This document shows positions 1 to 9,113 of a DNA stretch of 64,000 nucleotides, piece by piece. The DNA comes from Pseudomonas gregormendelii (GTDB taxonomy: Bacteria; Pseudomonadota; Gammaproteobacteria; Pseudomonadales; Pseudomonadaceae): contig NZ_JADEVO010000004.1 in assembly GCF_017114825.1 (NCBI RefSeq), forward strand, positions 174,250 to 238,249. The letters are read 5' to 3'. The position numbers and the translations under genes are program-made. Under the pieces are notes generated by a model. It saw only the letters and a program-made list of their open reading frames with translations. It was not told the DNA's origin and searched no databases. Numbering within the stretch: position 1 is the stretch's first letter; every line of letters starts with the position of its first letter.

Positions 1-466
1 CGACCAGGCCGCCTCGCTCTACCAGAGCGAGCTGCACACCCTGAACGACGGCAGCACCCTGATGCTGTTCCACACTGAAGACAGCGGCGAAGACTACCTG
101 ACCAATGCGATCTGCTGTGGCGATTTGCTGCGCGCACTGGGTCATCAGTTGCAGATCGAAGTGGCCGACTCGGGCATTACCCTGCAACTGCAGCTGGGCC
201 TGACCTTGGGTGACGAGCTGTTCGGTCTGAGCCAGATTGACCTGCTGCTGACCGAATCGGCTCAGGACGCCCTGGCCTTGTCTCAACACAGCCGCAACCT
301 GCTGCTGGTGGAACGCAAGGTCGGCGACGACGTGCTGATCCGCCAGCGCGCGCGGATCCGCCCGATCGCCAGCCCTGAAGGCGCATGCTGCGTGGAGCGT
401 TTGATGGAGCCGTATCCATCGATGCTGGAGCGGCAACTGGCGCGGATGCATGAGCGCCGGGCTTAA
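1..466 (+). CDS. C-terminal part of AhpA/YtjB-family membrane protein (5' truncated by window)
   Basis: The reading frame is open from base 2 (DQAASLYQSELHTLNDG...) to the TAA at 464-466, so the start lies outside the window. About 154 residues are visible, with no membrane segment or catalytic motif in this part. The sequence resembles the C-terminal domain of the Pseudomonas protein usually annotated as AhpA/YtjB family, whose missing N-terminus carries two membrane helices and a HAMP-like linker. That gene normally sits beside serB and close to parC, which agrees with parC lying 1.2 kb away. The assignment is from recall of the family and from context; the function is not established. A strong terminator follows at once. 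Confidence 0.65.
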   Translation, partial: DQAASLYQSELHTLNDGSTLMLFHTEDSGEDYLTNAICCGDLLRALGHQLQIEVADSGITLQLQLGLTLGDELFGLSQIDLLLTESAQDALALSQHSRNLLLVERKVGDDVLIRQRARIRPIASPEGACCVERLMEPYPSMLERQLARMHERRA

Positions 467-477
467 GCCCTGATGTG

Positions 478-516
478 AAAAAGCCCGCAGACAAGTGATT
501 GTCTGCGGGCTTTTTG
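478..516 (+). terminator. Intrinsic terminator of the AhpA-like gene
   Basis: A near-perfect hairpin (AAAGCCCGCAGACAA, short loop, TTGTCTGCGGGCTTT) is preceded by A residues and followed by a T run, about 12 bases after the stop codon. The A-rich and T-rich flanks would let it act in both directions. Confidence 0.85.
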
Positions 517-519
517 TTA

Positions 520-716
520 CCCCCGCTGGCGCCATCGCGGGCAAGCCCGCTCCCACAGGGGTTCTGGGTCCACACATTTTCTGTGGACACTGCGGGTCAC
601 CGCAGGAGCAGGCTTGCCCGCGAACTGCCCCCTACAGGGTTCTGGGTCTACACATTTCCTGAGGACACCACAGGTCACTGTGGGAGCGGGCTTGCCCGCG
701 AAGAGGCCCCCACAGG
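520..716. repeat. REP cluster with a 78-bp tandem duplication
   Basis: Three REP-type palindromes with the core GCGGGCAAGCCCGC or its complement lie at about 528-556, 604-633 and 680-712. The last two sit in two direct repeats of about 78 bp (559-636 and 637-714), each starting with GGGTTCTGGGT and sharing the spacer TC(C/T)ACACATTT. The copies differ at scattered bases, so the duplication is not recent. The stretch 467-788 holds only this cluster and the two flanking terminators; I see no gene in it. Confidence 0.85.
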
Positions 717-740
717 CAACATCGATCTCCCAAGACAGAC

Positions 741-769
741 AAAACAAAGCCCGCACAAGGCGGGCTTTG
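741..769 (-). terminator. Intrinsic terminator of the PqiC-like lipoprotein gene
   Basis: The hairpin AAAGCCCGC-ACAAG-GCGGGCTTT is followed on the minus strand by TTTGTTTTG. It lies about 20 bases beyond the stop of the minus-strand gene at 789. Confidence 0.75.
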
Positions 770-788
770 CTCTGGCTTCATTCAGGCC

Positions 789-1502
789 TTAAAACCTGAA
801 CACTTCCATATCGGTGCGAATTGGCGAAGCCATCGGGATCTTCGGCTGTTTGTCCTTTTCCGCTGCGGGCGCGGCAGGCTTGGCGGCCGGTTTCTTCGGC
901 CCTTCGGCAACTGGGGGCTGGTTGGCCAGGGGCTTGAGCGCCACCGACAGCTGCTTGGCCAGCCGTTGCAGCAATACGCCCTGGGCCTGGACCTGCGCCG
1001 CCGTGCCGCCTGCGTGCTGCTCCTGCAGATGAATGATGCGGTTGTCCCGCACCTGGCCGCGACGGTCGATCAAGCGCCATTGCGCATCGAGGATAGCTGG
1101 CTGCGACTCACCCGAATCCAGGCGTGTAATGGTCAACAACACCTGCACATCCGGCGTGAAGCCAAGCGTCGCCGGCGCCAACACCACGCGCTGGCTGTCC
1201 AGGTGACCAGACACCTGGCGTAGCAGCAATTGATCGATGTCCGAAGACAGGCTGCCAGCCCAACGACCGTCGGTCGAGGCCTGGAGGCTGCCGTCCGGTT
1301 GCCGCTGCAAGAGGGTCTCACGTTGCAGGTAGTCGGCAATTGTCACCGGGCCCAGCAAAACGGCCATGCCGGCACTTTGTGCCGGCTGCACCGGATTACC
1401 GCTGTCCAGCTGATACAGCGACACCGGTTGGTGAACGCTGCAACCCGCCAGGCCAAGAACGCCAGCGAGCATCAAGATAAAAGGAAGGCGCAGAGCAGTC
1501 AT
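789..1502 (-). CDS. PqiC-like ABC-type transport auxiliary lipoprotein (orphan)
   Basis: A 237-residue lipoprotein. The signal peptide ends in a lipobox LAGC with Cys21 as the predicted lipidation site. The middle region (SLYQLDSGN..., VLLGPVTIADYLQR, DIDQLLLRQVSGHLDSQRVVL) matches the PqiC/DUF330 family of outer-membrane lipoproteins that partner MCE-type lipid-transport systems. The last 50 residues are a low-complexity Ala/Pro/Lys tail not needed for the fold. Family partners (PqiA and PqiB) are absent nearby, so this copy is unlinked from its usual operon. It is transcribed toward its own terminator and lies downstream of parC on the same strand across a 176-base gap. Family assignment is good; the lipid-transport role is inferred. 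Confidence 0.75.
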   Translation of the reverse strand: MTALRLPFILMLAGVLGLAGCSVHQPVSLYQLDSGNPVQPAQSAGMAVLLGPVTIADYLQRETLLQRQPDGSLQASTDGRWAGSLSSDIDQLLLRQVSGHLDSQRVVLAPATLGFTPDVQVLLTITRLDSGESQPAILDAQWRLIDRRGQVRDNRIIHLQEQHAGGTAAQVQAQGVLLQRLAKQLSVALKPLANQPPVAEGPKKPAAKPAAPAAEKDKQPKIPMASPIRTDMEVFRF

Positions 1503-1636
1503 CGTCCCATCCAGGTGGTTGCCACACGGCTAACCACAGTGAAAATACTCAATAAATATGAAGATCGCTCGGCCACGCCGGCGCTTGAAAGGCCGTATCA
1601 TCCGTGAATATGCGTCCCGACTCCAGCGCGAAAGCG

Positions 1637-1664
1637 TCGATCTACGCGTTAAATCGTAGATCGA
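1637..1664. other. Perfect 10-bp stem-loop downstream of parC
   Basis: TCGATCTACG at 1637-1646 pairs with CGTAGATCGA at 1655-1664 around the loop CGTTAAAT. It lies just past the parC stop but has no T run on either strand. It could be a 3'-end stabilising hairpin or an operator for the lipoprotein gene; I cannot tell which. Confidence 0.4.
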
Positions 1665-1678
1665 GCGCTCTAGCACGC

Positions 1679-3946
1679 CTAATTGAGGTTTTCGACGAAC
1701 AGCGCATCCACTCTCTGAAAGCCTCGTGGCAGTTTGTTACCACGGCGTCCACGCTCACCTTTGTAGTGTTCGAGGTCGTCTGCCTTGAGCGAAAGCGTGC
1801 GTTTGCCGGCCTGCAGCACCAGTGTGGCGCCATCGGGCAGTACGGCGATGTCCGTGACATATTCTTCGCGACTGGCTACTCGCTCACCGGGAATGCCGAT
1901 GATCTTGTTGCCTTTGCCCTTACCTAATTGTGGCAGATCACTGATCTTGAAGATCAGCAGGCGACCTTCGGTGGTCACCGACGCCAGCCAGTTATGCTCA
2001 CGATCAGCTACCGGCCGCGGCAGGATCACCTTGGCGTTGTTCGGCAGGCTCAACAGCGCCTTGCCCGCCTTGTTCTTGGCCTGCAGGTCCTCGCCCTTGA
2101 CCACGAATCCATAACCGGCGTCGGATGCGATCACGTACAGCGCATCGTCCTCGGGCATCATCACGCATTCAAAGGTGGCGCCTGGCGGCGGCGTCAGGCG
2201 ACCGGTCAGGGGTTCGCCCTGGCCACGGGCCGATGGCAGGGTATGCGCCGCGACCGAGTAGCTGCGACCGGTAGAGTCGATAAATACCGCGAACTGGTTG
2301 GAGCGCCCGGCAGCCAGGGCCTTGTACCCATCACCAGCCTTGTAGGACAGACCGGTGGCGTCGATTTCGTGGCCCTTGGCGGAACGTACCCAGCCTTTTT
2401 CCGACAGCACTACCGTGACTTTCTCGTTCGGCAGCAGATCGTGCTCGGTCAGGGCCTTGGCCTCGGCGCGCTCAACGATTGGCGAGCGACGGTCGTCGCC
2501 ATAGGTTTCGGCGTCCTTGATCAGCTCGGTGCGCACCAGTTTCTTCAACTTGGCTTCGCTGCTCAGCAAGGCTTGCAGCTTCGCTTGCTCCTTGAGCAAC
2601 TCGTCCTGCTCGCTGCGCAGCTTCATCTCTTCCAGCCGCGCCAGTTGACGCAGGCGGGTGTCGAGGATGTAGTCGGCCTGGATCTCACTCAGGGCAAAGC
2701 GCTCGATCAGCGCAGCCTTGGGGTGCTCCTCGGTGCGGATGATGTGGATCACTTCATCCAGGTTGAGGTAGGCAATCAACAAGCCGTCCAACAGATGCAG
2801 GCGACGCTCGACCTTGTCGAGGCGGAATTGCAGGCGGCGACGCACGGTCTGCACGCGGAATTCCAGCCATTCCACCAGCAGCGCGCGCAGGTTCTTCAGC
2901 TGCGGCTTGCCGTCCAGGCCGATGATGTTGATGTTGACCCGGTAGCTCGACTCCAGCTCGGTGCTCGCGAACAGGTGCTGCATCAAGCCATCGTGGTCGA
3001 AATTCTTGCGCGCGCCCGGGATGATCACGATCCGGCACGGGTTCTCGTGGTCCGATTCATCGCGCAGGTCAGCGATCTGCGGGGCCTTGGAAGGCTTGGC
3101 CTGCATCATCGCGGCGATCTGTTCCAGCACTTTGGCACCGGACACCTGGTGCGGTAATGCGGTAACGATGATGTCGCCGTCTTCGATGTGGTACACGGCG
3201 CGCATGCGCACCGAGCCGCGACCGGTCTCGTAGATTTTCAGCAGGTCGGCGCGGGGGGTGATGATCTCCGCCTCGGTCGGGTAGTCCGGACCCTGGATGT
3301 GCTCACAGAGTTGTTCGACCGTGGCCTTGGGTTCATCCAGCAAACGTACGCAGGCCGTGGCCACTTCACGCAGGTTGTGCGGCGGCACGTCGGTGGCCAT
3401 GCCCACGGCGATGCCGGTGGTACCGTTGAGGAGGATATTCGGCAAACGTGCAGGTAATACCAGCGGTTCGTCGAGCGTTCCGTCGAAGTTTGGCCCCCAA
3501 TCTGCCGTGCCCTGCCCCAACTCGCTGAGCAGTACTTCGGAATAACGCGACAGCCGCGCCTCGGTGTAACGCATGGCGGCGAACGACTTGGGATCGTCGG
3601 GCGCACCCCAGTTGCCCTGGCCGTCGACCAGCGTGTAGCGGTAGCTGAACGGCTGGGCCATCAGGACCATGGCTTCGTAGCAGGCCGAGTCACCGTGCGG
3701 GTGGAATTTACCGAGCACGTCACCGACGGTGCGCGCCGATTTCTTGTGCTTGGAATCGGCGTCCAGCCCCAACTCGCTCATCGCATAGATAATGCGCCGC
3801 TGCACCGGCTTCAGGCCGTCGCCGATATGTGGCAAGGCGCGGTCCATGATCACGTACATGGAGTAGTTGAGGTAGGCACTTTCGGTGAAGTCAGCCAGCG
3901 ATCGGCGTTCTACGCCGTCTAAGCTGTCTGCAAGGATGTCGCTCAT
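1679..3946 (-). CDS. parC: DNA topoisomerase IV subunit A
   Basis: ParC cuts and rejoins DNA and, with ParE, decatenates sister chromosomes. The protein is 755 residues from the ATG at 3946, chosen because it gives the conserved [12 protein letters not shown]-terminus and has a GATGAGG-type ribosome site; longer readings start inside the upstream gene. The winged-helix domain carries the quinolone-determining region [12 protein letters not shown] with wild-type Ser87, and the catalytic Tyr127 sits in [13 protein letters not shown]-terminal beta-pinwheel follows. The gene starts 7 bases after the stop of the retropepsin-like gene, so it is the last cistron of the minus-strand run that also holds parE. 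Confidence 0.97.
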   Translation of the reverse strand: MSDILADSLDGVERRSLADFTESAYLNYSMYVIMDRALPHIGDGLKPVQRRIIYAMSELGLDADSKHKKSARTVGDVLGKFHPHGDSACYEAMVLMAQPFSYRYTLVDGQGNWGAPDDPKSFAAMRYTEARLSRYSEVLLSELGQGTADWGPNFDGTLDEPLVLPARLPNILLNGTTGIAVGMATDVPPHNLREVATACVRLLDEPKATVEQLCEHIQGPDYPTEAEIITPRADLLKIYETGRGSVRMRAVYHIEDGDIIVTALPHQVSGAKVLEQIAAMMQAKPSKAPQIADLRDESDHENPCRIVIIPGARKNFDHDGLMQHLFASTELESSYRVNINIIGLDGKPQLKNLRALLVEWLEFRVQTVRRRLQFRLDKVERRLHLLDGLLIAYLNLDEVIHIIRTEEHPKAALIERFALSEIQADYILDTRLRQLARLEEMKLRSEQDELLKEQAKLQALLSSEAKLKKLVRTELIKDAETYGDDRRSPIVERAEAKALTEHDLLPNEKVTVVLSEKGWVRSAKGHEIDATGLSYKAGDGYKALAAGRSNQFAVFIDSTGRSYSVAAHTLPSARGQGEPLTGRLTPPPGATFECVMMPEDDALYVIASDAGYGFVVKGEDLQAKNKAGKALLSLPNNAKVILPRPVADREHNWLASVTTEGRLLIFKISDLPQLGKGKGNKIIGIPGERVASREEYVTDIAVLPDGATLVLQAGKRTLSLKADDLEHYKGERGRRGNKLPRGFQRVDALFVENLN

Positions 3947-3953
3947 GCGGGCC

Positions 3954-4478
3954 TCATCGGTTCGTTGTCTGGCGCAGCAGCATGGTGCCACCGCGCTGAG
4001 TAAATTCAAGTTTGTTAAGGGCGCTCATACCAAGCAGCACCTGATTACCTTCGAGCCCGGGGGCGACCAGCGCGCGAACATCACGCAGCACGATGTCGCC
4101 GACCTGCAGCCGGTCGATTCGGGTTCGATAACCCTTGCTCAAACCGTTGGCGGTGCTCAGGGTCACCCCGAAGCCCTCTTCCAGTTTCAGCTGCTTGGCC
4201 ATCTCTGCAGGGACCGACACATCTGTCGCCCCGGTGTCGAGCATGAAATCCACCGGCTGGCCGTTGATCTGGCCGCTGGCGACGAAGTGGCCCTGGCGAT
4301 TGCTGGCCAGTTTTACCTCGATGAACCCCTCACCCTGTTCGGAGTCGACCACAACATTAGGGTTGTGCTGGCGCGCTTCCCATTCGCCGAAAAACCGCGT
4401 CGCCAGAAACAACGCGGCGCACCAGGCCAGCACCATCAGCACCCGGCCGGCACGCTTGCCCGGCGTCTGTTGACTCAT
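3954..4478 (-). CDS. Membrane-anchored retropepsin-like aspartic protease
   Basis: A 174-residue protein with one N-terminal membrane helix (about residues 11-30) and a single-domain aspartic protease fold. The active-site motif is DTGA at residues 81-84 within [13 protein letters not shown], and the late flap/partner motif is VLLGMSAL. It belongs to the clan AA retropepsin-like family common in proteobacteria, which must dimerise to be active; the catalytic part should face the periplasm. Its ATG overlaps the stop of the phytase-like gene by 4 bases (ATGA), and parC follows after 7 bases. The substrate is unknown. Confidence 0.85.
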   Translation of the reverse strand: MSQQTPGKRAGRVLMVLAWCAALFLATRFFGEWEARQHNPNVVVDSEQGEGFIEVKLASNRQGHFVASGQINGQPVDFMLDTGATDVSVPAEMAKQLKLEEGFGVTLSTANGLSKGYRTRIDRLQVGDIVLRDVRALVAPGLEGNQVLLGMSALNKLEFTQRGGTMLLRQTTNR

Positions 4479-5461
4479 AATTTGCCACTCCAGCCGCCTT
4501 CAGGCGCAGCAAAGCGCCAGATGAACGGGCGAACCTCACCATCGACGCGAGCCCCTGTGTTGTTGTCGACGCCTATCCAGGCGCCCGTGGCGTCCACTAC
4601 CAGTGCTTCTTCCAGCCCGTAGTCCTGTGGATAACGCCGGCCATCCTGCAGCAACTCGGCGGCATAAGACCAGCAACGCTCGACCTTGGCCGTTGTTGCA
4701 TCGCGCCGGCATATTTCGTAGGCATTGCGTTCGAGGGTGAACAGCTTGCCGTTGAACAATGACAGGTCGGCGAAGTCCAGCGACACCGGCCTTGCGTGGT
4801 GAAACTGCGGCGGCTGCGCTCGCTTGCCACCCTCGCTCAGCAGCACACAGTTGCCGTCACAGTCCCATTGCGTGGCCCCTCGCTTGATCAGCAGCAGGCC
4901 GCGGCGATCACGCTCGGCGGCCAGCCATAGCTGGTCGCCTTGCGGGTTGACCGCCAGGCCTTCGAACAGCGCATTGAAGCGCAGCAACATGCCCCCGGCC
5001 CGCGCCTCGCGGACCAGCCTGGGCGCAATGTTCAACCAGGACGCAGGCCCGGTCAGCGGCACCTGCAACACGGCCGCATGGGATTCACTGACGATGTAAC
5101 GATTACCGGCGTTGTCGCAGGTGATGCCTTCGAAGTCCAGGTCGCCGCCGCGCACGAACGATGCCGCCCAACTGCGCGAGCTCAAGCTCCAGGGCAAACC
5201 GCTGGCCGGTGCCACGGGCACATCGATGTGCACGGCTTCGGCCTGCCAGGGATCCTGCCGGGTATCGAGACGGTAGATCTGGTCATCGTCGCGATCGGAC
5301 ACCGTCCACAGCTCGTCGCCGCACTGTGCCAGCCCTGACAGGTTGCCGCCGGGCATGCCGGCCACGGCATGCCCGGACACCAGGCGCAACTCCGGGACCG
5401 GGTCGGCCAACGCCGCCGTGCTCAGAAGTAACGCACATGCCAGGGCCAAGCCAACCCGCAT
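4475..5461 (-). CDS. Secreted esterase-like / phytase-like beta-propeller protein
   Basis: A 328-residue protein with a clear signal peptide ending near ALADP (about residue 20). The mature part resembles the 'esterase-like activity of phytase' family: GGNLSGLAQCGDELWTVSDRDDD, DFEGITCDNAGNRYIVSESH and FEGLAVNPQGDQLWLAAERD are typical blade motifs with acidic metal-binding residues. It should act in the periplasm. Its ATG overlaps the parE stop (TGATG) and its own stop overlaps the protease start, so it is embedded between the two topoisomerase IV genes. Enzyme activity and substrate are not established. Confidence 0.78.
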   Translation of the reverse strand: MRVGLALACALLLSTAALADPVPELRLVSGHAVAGMPGGNLSGLAQCGDELWTVSDRDDDQIYRLDTRQDPWQAEAVHIDVPVAPASGLPWSLSSRSWAASFVRGGDLDFEGITCDNAGNRYIVSESHAAVLQVPLTGPASWLNIAPRLVREARAGGMLLRFNALFEGLAVNPQGDQLWLAAERDRRGLLLIKRGATQWDCDGNCVLLSEGGKRAQPPQFHHARPVSLDFADLSLFNGKLFTLERNAYEICRRDATTAKVERCWSYAAELLQDGRRYPQDYGLEEALVVDATGAWIGVDNNTGARVDGEVRPFIWRFAAPEGGWSGKL

Positions 5462-7365
5462 CAGCCAAGAACCTCGGCCAGGTTGCCTTTGGACTCCAGC
5501 CAGGACTTGCGATCGCCAGCGCGTTTTTTCGCCAGCAGCATGTCCATCATTTCAGCGGTGGCTTCGTAATCTTCCAGCGTCAGCTGCACCAGGCGCCGGG
5601 TGTTCGGGTCCATGGTGGTTTCGCGCAGTTGCGGCGGGTTCATTTCACCCAGGCCTTTGAATCGGGTGACCTGTGGCTTGCCGCGCTTCTTCTCGGCCAC
5701 CAGGCGATCGAGAATGCCATCACGCTCGGCCTCGTCCAGGGCGTAGAAGATCTCCTTGCCGAGGTCGATACGGTACAGCGGCGGCATCGCGACATAGACG
5801 TGACCGGCATCCACCAACGGGCGGAAATGCTGCACGAACAACGCGCACAGCAGGGTCGCGATGTGCAGCCCGTCGGAGTCGGCGTCGGCGAGGATGCAGA
5901 TCTTGCCGTAACGCAGCTGGCTCATGTCCGCAGCACCGGGATCGACGCCAATCGCCACGGCGATGTTGTGCACTTCCTGGCTCGCCAGGACTTCACTGCC
6001 GTCGACTTCCCAGGTGTTGAGGATCTTCCCGCGCAGCGGCAGGATGGCCTGAAACTCCTTGTCCCGCGCCTGCTTGGCCGAACCGCCCGCGGAATCACCT
6101 TCCACGAGGAACAGCTCGGAACGCATCGGGTCCTGCCCGGCGCAGTCGGCGAGTTTGCCCGGCAATGCCGGGCCTTGGGTGATGCGCTTGCGCTCGACCT
6201 TCTTGCTGGCCTTCAGGCGACGCCCGGCGTTGTTGATCGCCAGCTCAGCCAGGAGCATGCCGGTTTCCGGATTGGCGTTGAGCCACAGGCTGAACGCATC
6301 CTTGACCACCCCGGAGACAAACGCCGCCGCCTCACGGGACGACAGGCGCTCCTTGGTCTGGCCGGAGAATTGCGGCTCCTGCATCTTCATCGACAGCACG
6401 AAGGCAATGCGTTCCCAGACGTCTTCCGGCGCCAGCTTCACACCGCGCGGCAGCAGGCTGCGGAATTCGCAGAATTCGCGCATGGCGTCGAGCAAGCCCT
6501 GACGCAAACCGTTGACGTGGGTGCCGCCCTGCGCCGTCGGGATCAGGTTGACGTAGCTTTCCTGCACGCTGTCGCCGCCTTCCGGCAACCACAGCAGCGC
6601 CCAATCGACCGCTTCCTTGTTACCGGCCAGGCTGCCGCAGAACGGCTCGTCCGGCAGGCGTTCGAACTCGGTGACCGCATCGACCAGGTAGGAACGCAGG
6701 CCGTCTTCGTAATGCCATTCGACTTTCTCGCCGGAGGCCTTGTCTTCAAAACTGACCAGCAAGCCGGGGCACAGCACGGCCTTGGCTTTGAGTACGTGCT
6801 TGAGGCGGCTGACGGAAAATTTCGGCGAATCAAAGTATTTCGGATCCGGGGCGAAGAAAACACTGGTGCCTGTGTTGCGCTTGCCGACGGTACCCAAGAC
6901 TTCCAGCTCGGTTTTCTTGTAGCCATCGGCGAAAGTCATCTGGTATTCGTTGCCGTCACGCTTGACGCGCACCCGGACTTCGGTCGACAGGGCGTTGACC
7001 ACGGAGATACCCACGCCGTGCAGACCGCCGGAAAACTGGTAGTTCTTGTTGGAGAACTTGCCACCCGCATGGAGCTTGGTGAGGATCAGCTCGACGCCTG
7101 AAACGCCCTCTTCCGGATGGATGTCCACCGGCATGCCACGGCCGTCATCGCTGACTTCCAGGGAGTGATCGGCGTGCAGGATGACCTGCACCGAGGTCGC
7201 GTGACCGGCCAGGGCTTCGTCGACGCTATTGTCGATGACTTCCTGGGCGAGGTGGTTCGGCCGACTGGTGTCAGTGTACATGCCAGGGCGTTTGCGCACC
7301 GGGTCGAGGCCCGAGAGGACTTCGATGGCGTCTGCGTTATAAGAGCTAGCGCCGGGAGTGGCCAT
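5461..7365 (-). CDS. parE: DNA topoisomerase IV subunit B
   Basis: ParE is the ATPase half of topoisomerase IV. At 634 residues it is the usual length. The GHKL ATP site shows EVIDNSVDEA (residues 42-51) and DDGRGMP (73-79), with the glycine-rich lid FSGGLHGVGIS. The TOPRIM domain holds the metal-binding EGDSAGGSAKQ at 422-432 and the PLRGKILN motif. The ATG at 7365 gives the standard N-terminus. The gene lies 48 bases downstream of yqiA and is followed, with a one-base overlap, by the phytase-like gene. Confidence 0.97.
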   Translation of the reverse strand: MATPGASSYNADAIEVLSGLDPVRKRPGMYTDTSRPNHLAQEVIDNSVDEALAGHATSVQVILHADHSLEVSDDGRGMPVDIHPEEGVSGVELILTKLHAGGKFSNKNYQFSGGLHGVGISVVNALSTEVRVRVKRDGNEYQMTFADGYKKTELEVLGTVGKRNTGTSVFFAPDPKYFDSPKFSVSRLKHVLKAKAVLCPGLLVSFEDKASGEKVEWHYEDGLRSYLVDAVTEFERLPDEPFCGSLAGNKEAVDWALLWLPEGGDSVQESYVNLIPTAQGGTHVNGLRQGLLDAMREFCEFRSLLPRGVKLAPEDVWERIAFVLSMKMQEPQFSGQTKERLSSREAAAFVSGVVKDAFSLWLNANPETGMLLAELAINNAGRRLKASKKVERKRITQGPALPGKLADCAGQDPMRSELFLVEGDSAGGSAKQARDKEFQAILPLRGKILNTWEVDGSEVLASQEVHNIAVAIGVDPGAADMSQLRYGKICILADADSDGLHIATLLCALFVQHFRPLVDAGHVYVAMPPLYRIDLGKEIFYALDEAERDGILDRLVAEKKRGKPQVTRFKGLGEMNPPQLRETTMDPNTRRLVQLTLEDYEATAEMMDMLLAKKRAGDRKSWLESKGNLAEVLG

Positions 7366-7413
7366 GGGGTCTCGTCGTCCTTTGAAAAAAGTGTTCTGTA
7401 GAAAAGGGACCGG

Positions 7414-8022
7414 TCACAGTGCTTTGAAATCAATCGCTTGATACAAATCTGCGCCAATGCCGGCAAAACTCAACATGGCCGGCAGGTGCGCGGCAAAGCC
7501 CTGAAAGCTGTGATCGCCGCCGGCCTGGATGCGCAAGGCACAGGCCCGGTAGTAGTGCTGGGCGTGGCGATAGTCCAGGGTTTCATCACCGGTCTGCAAC
7601 CACACCTGATAACGCTGGGGGTCCTGCGGTGCCGGCACTTCCAGCTCGGCCAGGGCCGTTACATGGTCGTGGGTCAGTTCCCAGGCCTCATCGGTGTACA
7701 GGTTTTTCTGCGTCCCCAGGTGCCCGTCGAACATCCGGTGCGGGCTTACGGCCGGGTTGACCAGCAGGGCCTTCAGGCCATGGCGCTCGGCCAGGTGAGT
7801 CGCATAGTAGCCGCCGAGTGAGCTGCCGACCAGCAGTGGCCGCCCCAGCTCGGCAATCGCCTGTTCAAGCTGACCGATGGCTTCGCGCGGATGATGATGC
7901 AGGGCGGGTACCCGCAGCTGATCGCTCAAACCCAGGCGGCCCATCACCGTCATCAGCTGCGTGGCCTTTTTCGAGGAGGGCGCGCTGTTGAAACCGTGGA
8001 TATAGAGGATCGAGCCGGACAT
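7414..8022 (-). CDS. yqiA: YqiA family alpha/beta-hydrolase esterase
   Basis: A 202-residue cytoplasmic alpha/beta hydrolase. The oxyanion motif is IHGFNSAPSSKKA (residues 8-20), the nucleophile is Ser68 in VGSSLGGYYATHLAE, and the late acid and His appear in the QTGDETLDY and GGDHSFQGF segments. E. coli YqiA has the same length and the same neighbours (parE downstream, cpdA upstream) and is an esterase of unknown physiological substrate. The ATG has a good GGGAG ribosome site. Confidence 0.9.
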   Translation of the reverse strand: MSGSILYIHGFNSAPSSKKATQLMTVMGRLGLSDQLRVPALHHHPREAIGQLEQAIAELGRPLLVGSSLGGYYATHLAERHGLKALLVNPAVSPHRMFDGHLGTQKNLYTDEAWELTHDHVTALAELEVPAPQDPQRYQVWLQTGDETLDYRHAQHYYRACALRIQAGGDHSFQGFAAHLPAMLSFAGIGADLYQAIDFKAL

Positions 8023-8110
8023 TTGAGCTCCCTGTTCGTCGGGTAAAGAAGGCGGAGTTTACAGGGTGTCGGGGGAAGCGGGGATATCCGTGGAATTTGG
8101 AGCGTCTGTG

Positions 8111-8180
8111 CGAACGCCTTCGCGGGCAAGCCCGCTCCCACAGGATATGCGCTGCGGGCTTGCCCGCGAAGGCCATCACG
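8111..8180. repeat. Inverted REP pair (BIME) between cpdA and yqiA
   Basis: Two GCGGGCAAGCCCGC-type REPs face each other (CCTTCGCGGGCAAGCC and GGCTTGCCCGCGAAGG) across a short ATATGCGCT spacer. The pair lies in the gap between cpdA and yqiA and could form a large hairpin in the polycistronic RNA, but it lacks a T run. Confidence 0.88.
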
Positions 8181-8196
8181 CGGTCCTCAGGAATGA

Positions 8197-9012
8197 CTAA
8201 TAACCGTCAGCGTCGTAATCGACCTTGAATTCGAACCCCGTAACCCGCTCAACGCCCGTCTCAATCCGCCCATCCGGCAGCAACCGCAACCATCGATACC
8301 CCGGCGCTTGATCCCCCACCTTGAAATCATCGCTCCCCGGTTCAAACTGGATGCAGGTCGAAGGCGAAGCGATCAACCGAACACCGTTGCGCTCACGGTC
8401 AATTTCCTGGTGCACATGCCCCCAGAGCACCGCCCGCACTTGGGGAAAGCGATCCAGCACGGCAAACAGCGCCTCTGGATTGCGCAAGCCGATCGGCTCC
8501 ATCCAGGCACACCCGATAGATACCGGATGATGATGGAAACACACCAGGTGATGGCGCTCCGGCGCTTCGCTCAGCGAACACGCAAGCAATTGCAGCTGTT
8601 CATCCTGCAAATAACCGGGCACCGAGCCCGGCACCGCCGAATCCAGCAGCGTCACTCGCCAGTTGCCGATATCCACCACCGGCTCCAGCAAAGCGCTTTG
8701 CACCGCCGCCTCGGCCATGATCTGCGGCTCATCGTGGTTACCGGGAATCCAGCGCGCCGGGGCATCGAGCTGGCGGGTCAGGTCGCGAAACAGCTGGTAA
8801 GACTCCAGTGTTCCGTCCTGGGACAGATCTCCACTGGCAATCACCAGGTCAATCAGGGGCTGCTGCAGGCGCACCAGATCGAGGACTTTCACGAGGCTGT
8901 CCCGGGTATTCATGCCCAGCAACGTGCCATCCGCGGCAGCGAACAAGTGGCTGTCAGACAGCTGCACCAGCAACGCCGAATCGGCGGTGGTCAATGTGGA
9001 TACGCTCGGCAA
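8197..9012 (-). CDS. cpdA: 3',5'-cyclic-AMP phosphodiesterase
   Basis: A class III metallophosphoesterase that lowers cAMP and so tunes Crp/Vfr-type regulation. The metal ligands are in order: D20-x-H22 (LSDSHLF), GD62LSQDG, GN92H93DE, HHHPVSIG and GHVHQE. I chose a TTG start at 9012, giving 271 residues, because GGGAG lies 6 bases upstream and the protein then starts MPSVSTLTTADS; a longer frame opens with another TTG at 9057 but adds unconserved sequence. Synteny with E. coli (yqiB-cpdA-yqiA-parE) supports the name. Confidence 0.92.
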   Translation of the reverse strand: MPSVSTLTTADSALLVQLSDSHLFAAADGTLLGMNTRDSLVKVLDLVRLQQPLIDLVIASGDLSQDGTLESYQLFRDLTRQLDAPARWIPGNHDEPQIMAEAAVQSALLEPVVDIGNWRVTLLDSAVPGSVPGYLQDEQLQLLACSLSEAPERHHLVCFHHHPVSIGCAWMEPIGLRNPEALFAVLDRFPQVRAVLWGHVHQEIDRERNGVRLIASPSTCIQFEPGSDDFKVGDQAPGYRWLRLLPDGRIETGVERVTGFEFKVDYDADGY

Positions 9013-9113
9013 GGCGTTCTCCCAGGGCGAAAGCACGGGTATTGATGAGTGCCGCAATTATGCTGGGTGACAAGCGAAAGAGGAAAGTGGTGAACGCACA
9101 ACGCAGTTCACAA

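Noticed and set aside
559..714. A short CRISPR-like array
   Set aside because: Only two imperfect 78-bp copies, palindromic REP cores, no uniform repeats with unique spacers and no cas genes.
1928..3157. A 409-codon frame opposite parC
   Set aside because: Shadow of parC; low-complexity and Gln/His/Val-rich with no recognisable motif.
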